From Candidatus Latescibacterota bacterium (GTDB lineage: Bacteria > Latescibacterota > UBA2968 > UBA8231): a stretch of DNA of 5,303 nucleotides. Under the pieces are notes generated by a model. It was not told the DNA's origin and did not search any database. It saw only the letters and a list, made by a program, of their open reading frames with translations. Made by a program: the position numbers and the translations under genes. Positions 4,336 through 5,303 of this stretch are shown here, piece after piece. Positions within the stretch are counted from its first letter, which is position 1. Each line of letters begins with the position of its first letter. Location of the stretch: positions 1 through 5,303 of the forward strand of contig JAGWBY010000141.1 in the NCBI GenBank assembly GCA_021295675.1, given 5' to 3'.

Positions 4336-5303
4336 ATGGCCGTCAAAAGCCACATTGAAATAGCGCCCGGCCTCAAGGTCGCGGCCCAGATGTCCCCAGA
4401 ACCGAGCGACGAGGAAATGGCCTTTGTGCGGCAGATGGGCGTCGAATACGCCGTGACTTGGGTCGATTCGGCCAAGGCCAGCCCCGAGTACTATCGCAGC
4501 CGCCGAGAGCACTTTGCCCGCGGCGGCATCCAACTCTACGGCTTGGGCAATGGCAGCGTCCACAACGTGGATGCGATCACCCTCAACCTGCCCAACCGCG
4601 ACGAGAAAGTAGAAGAGTACAAGGCGCACATCCGCAACTTGGGCCAAGCCGACATTCCCTACACGACCTATGCCCACATGGCCAACAGCGTGTGGAGCAC
4701 GCCGCCGGAGCAAACCCGGGGCGGCTCTAGGGCGCGGGCCTTTGACATGGCGCGGCTCGCCGAGGCGTCCGGCGGCGGTTTTACCGGCGAGGGCCTGACG
4801 CACGGCCGCGACTACACCGAAGAAGAGCTGTGGGACAACTTCGCCTCTTTTGCCGTGGAAATCGCGCCGGTCGCCGAGGAAGCCGGCGTCCGCATTGGCA
4901 TTCACCCAGACGACCCGCCCGGAGTGCCGTTGGGCGGCGTGCCACGGCCCATTTTTAGCAGCTTTGAAGGATACAAACGCGCCCTCGAAATCGCCGACAG
5001 CCCCAACGTGGGGATGTGCTTGTGCATCGGCTGCTGGCTGGAGGGCGGCGGTGGAGACGATCCGCTACTTCGGCGGGCAGGGCAAAATATTCAAAGTCCA
5101 CTACCGCAACGTTGACCAGCCGCTGCCGCACTTTGTCGAGACCTTCGTCGATGACGGATACTTCGACATGTATCAGGCCATGCGCGCGCTGGCCGAGGTC
5201 GGCTACGACGGCACCTTGATCCCCGATCACATCCCGCAGATGGGCGACGACGGGCGGCTGGGCACGGCTTACACACTGGCTTACATGCGCGCCCTGCAAA
5301 AAA
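4336..5303 (+). pseudogene. uxuA: Mannonate dehydratase (UxuA family), frame-disrupted and open at right edge
   Basis: ATG at 4336 (MAVKSHIEIAPGLKV) follows AAGGAGA by 5 nt. The first frame gives 238 good residues: a TIM barrel of the xylose isomerase-like type, with the signature HPDDPP at 190-195 and the Cys-rich strand GMCLCIGCWLEGG (C228, C230, C233). After GGC at 5047-5049 the match leaves this frame, which ends uselessly at 5113-5115. It resumes at GTG 5051 as VETIRYFGGQGKIFKVHYRN and later LIPDHIPQMGDDGRL, open to base 5303. In UxuA the metal ligands are a His (HPDD), a Cys (before Gly), a His (VHYRN) and an Asp (PDH), and all four are present across the two frames. Relatives have a short loop (about 6 residues with MG) between WLEGG and VETIRYF, so a deletion of about 17-20 nt is likely. 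The family dehydrates D-mannonate to 2-keto-3-deoxygluconate in hexuronate breakdown; the exact substrate of this branch is unsure. Confidence 0.87.

Noticed and set aside
4123..4905. 260-residue minus-strand frame opposite the dehydratase gene
   Set aside because: It is antisense to a clear TIM-barrel coding sequence, has no recognisable motif and no ribosome binding site.
1..5303. tRNA, rRNA, riboswitch, or transposase genes
   Set aside because: I saw no tRNA-like cloverleaf, rRNA segment, known riboswitch core or transposase/integrase motif on either strand.

Overview
The window looks like bacterial chromosome from a GC-rich, probably uncultured lineage. The coding style of the phosphohexomutase (SGIRG, GGEGNGG and SNTEP motifs) and the mannonate dehydratase-like TIM barrel recall candidate phyla such as Latescibacterota, Poribacteria or Chloroflexota. 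That is an impression from protein style, not a search result, and the host is not secure.

Layout from left to right. (1) 1-483, minus: the first 161 residues of a protein joining an XRE-type helix-turn-helix to a DNA methyltransferase with the DPPYG motif. It runs off the left edge and has a good promoter and a tandem 9-bp repeat upstream. (2) 484-903: no intact gene. It holds a decayed copy of the last ~75 bp of the glmM-type gene found further right, followed by what looks like the tail of a lost plus-strand gene. (3) 904-1745, minus: a lipoprotein with a collagen-like stalk of 24 Gly-X-Y triplets and a C-terminal jelly-roll (LamG/ConA-like) domain, broken by one frameshift. Its distal part is much poorer in GC (about 47% over 901-1200, hand-counted) than the next gene (about 68% over 2701-2880). 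(4) 2013-3371, minus: an intact phosphoglucosamine mutase-type enzyme. (5) 3384-4168, minus: an S-adenosylmethionine hydrolase (DUF62 family), 12 bp upstream of the mutase gene and presumably cotranscribed with it. It carries an apparent ~19-nt deletion that shifts frame and removes the expected catalytic Asp. (6) 4169-4335: a divergent control region with a 7-bp-arm inverted repeat, a minus-strand -10 box, a plus-strand promoter and a strong hairpin just before the plus-strand ribosome binding site. (7) 4336-5303, plus: a mannonate dehydratase (UxuA family) gene, also frame-disrupted, reaching the right edge.

The clearest anomaly is that three of the four genes visible essentially in full each have a single frame break, and in each the protein continues convincingly in another frame. 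The glmM-type gene between them is intact. Either this stretch is decaying or the consensus is faulty at three places; reads would decide. The second anomaly is the ~1.4-kb GC-poor interval bounded by two copies of the glmM 3' end, the geometry left by insertion at, or duplication of, a gene terminus.

I see no convincing evidence of a wholly new multi-gene system. The best candidates for novelty are the collagen-stalk/jelly-roll lipoprotein, the self-regulating HTH-methyltransferase, and the dyad between the divergent genes.
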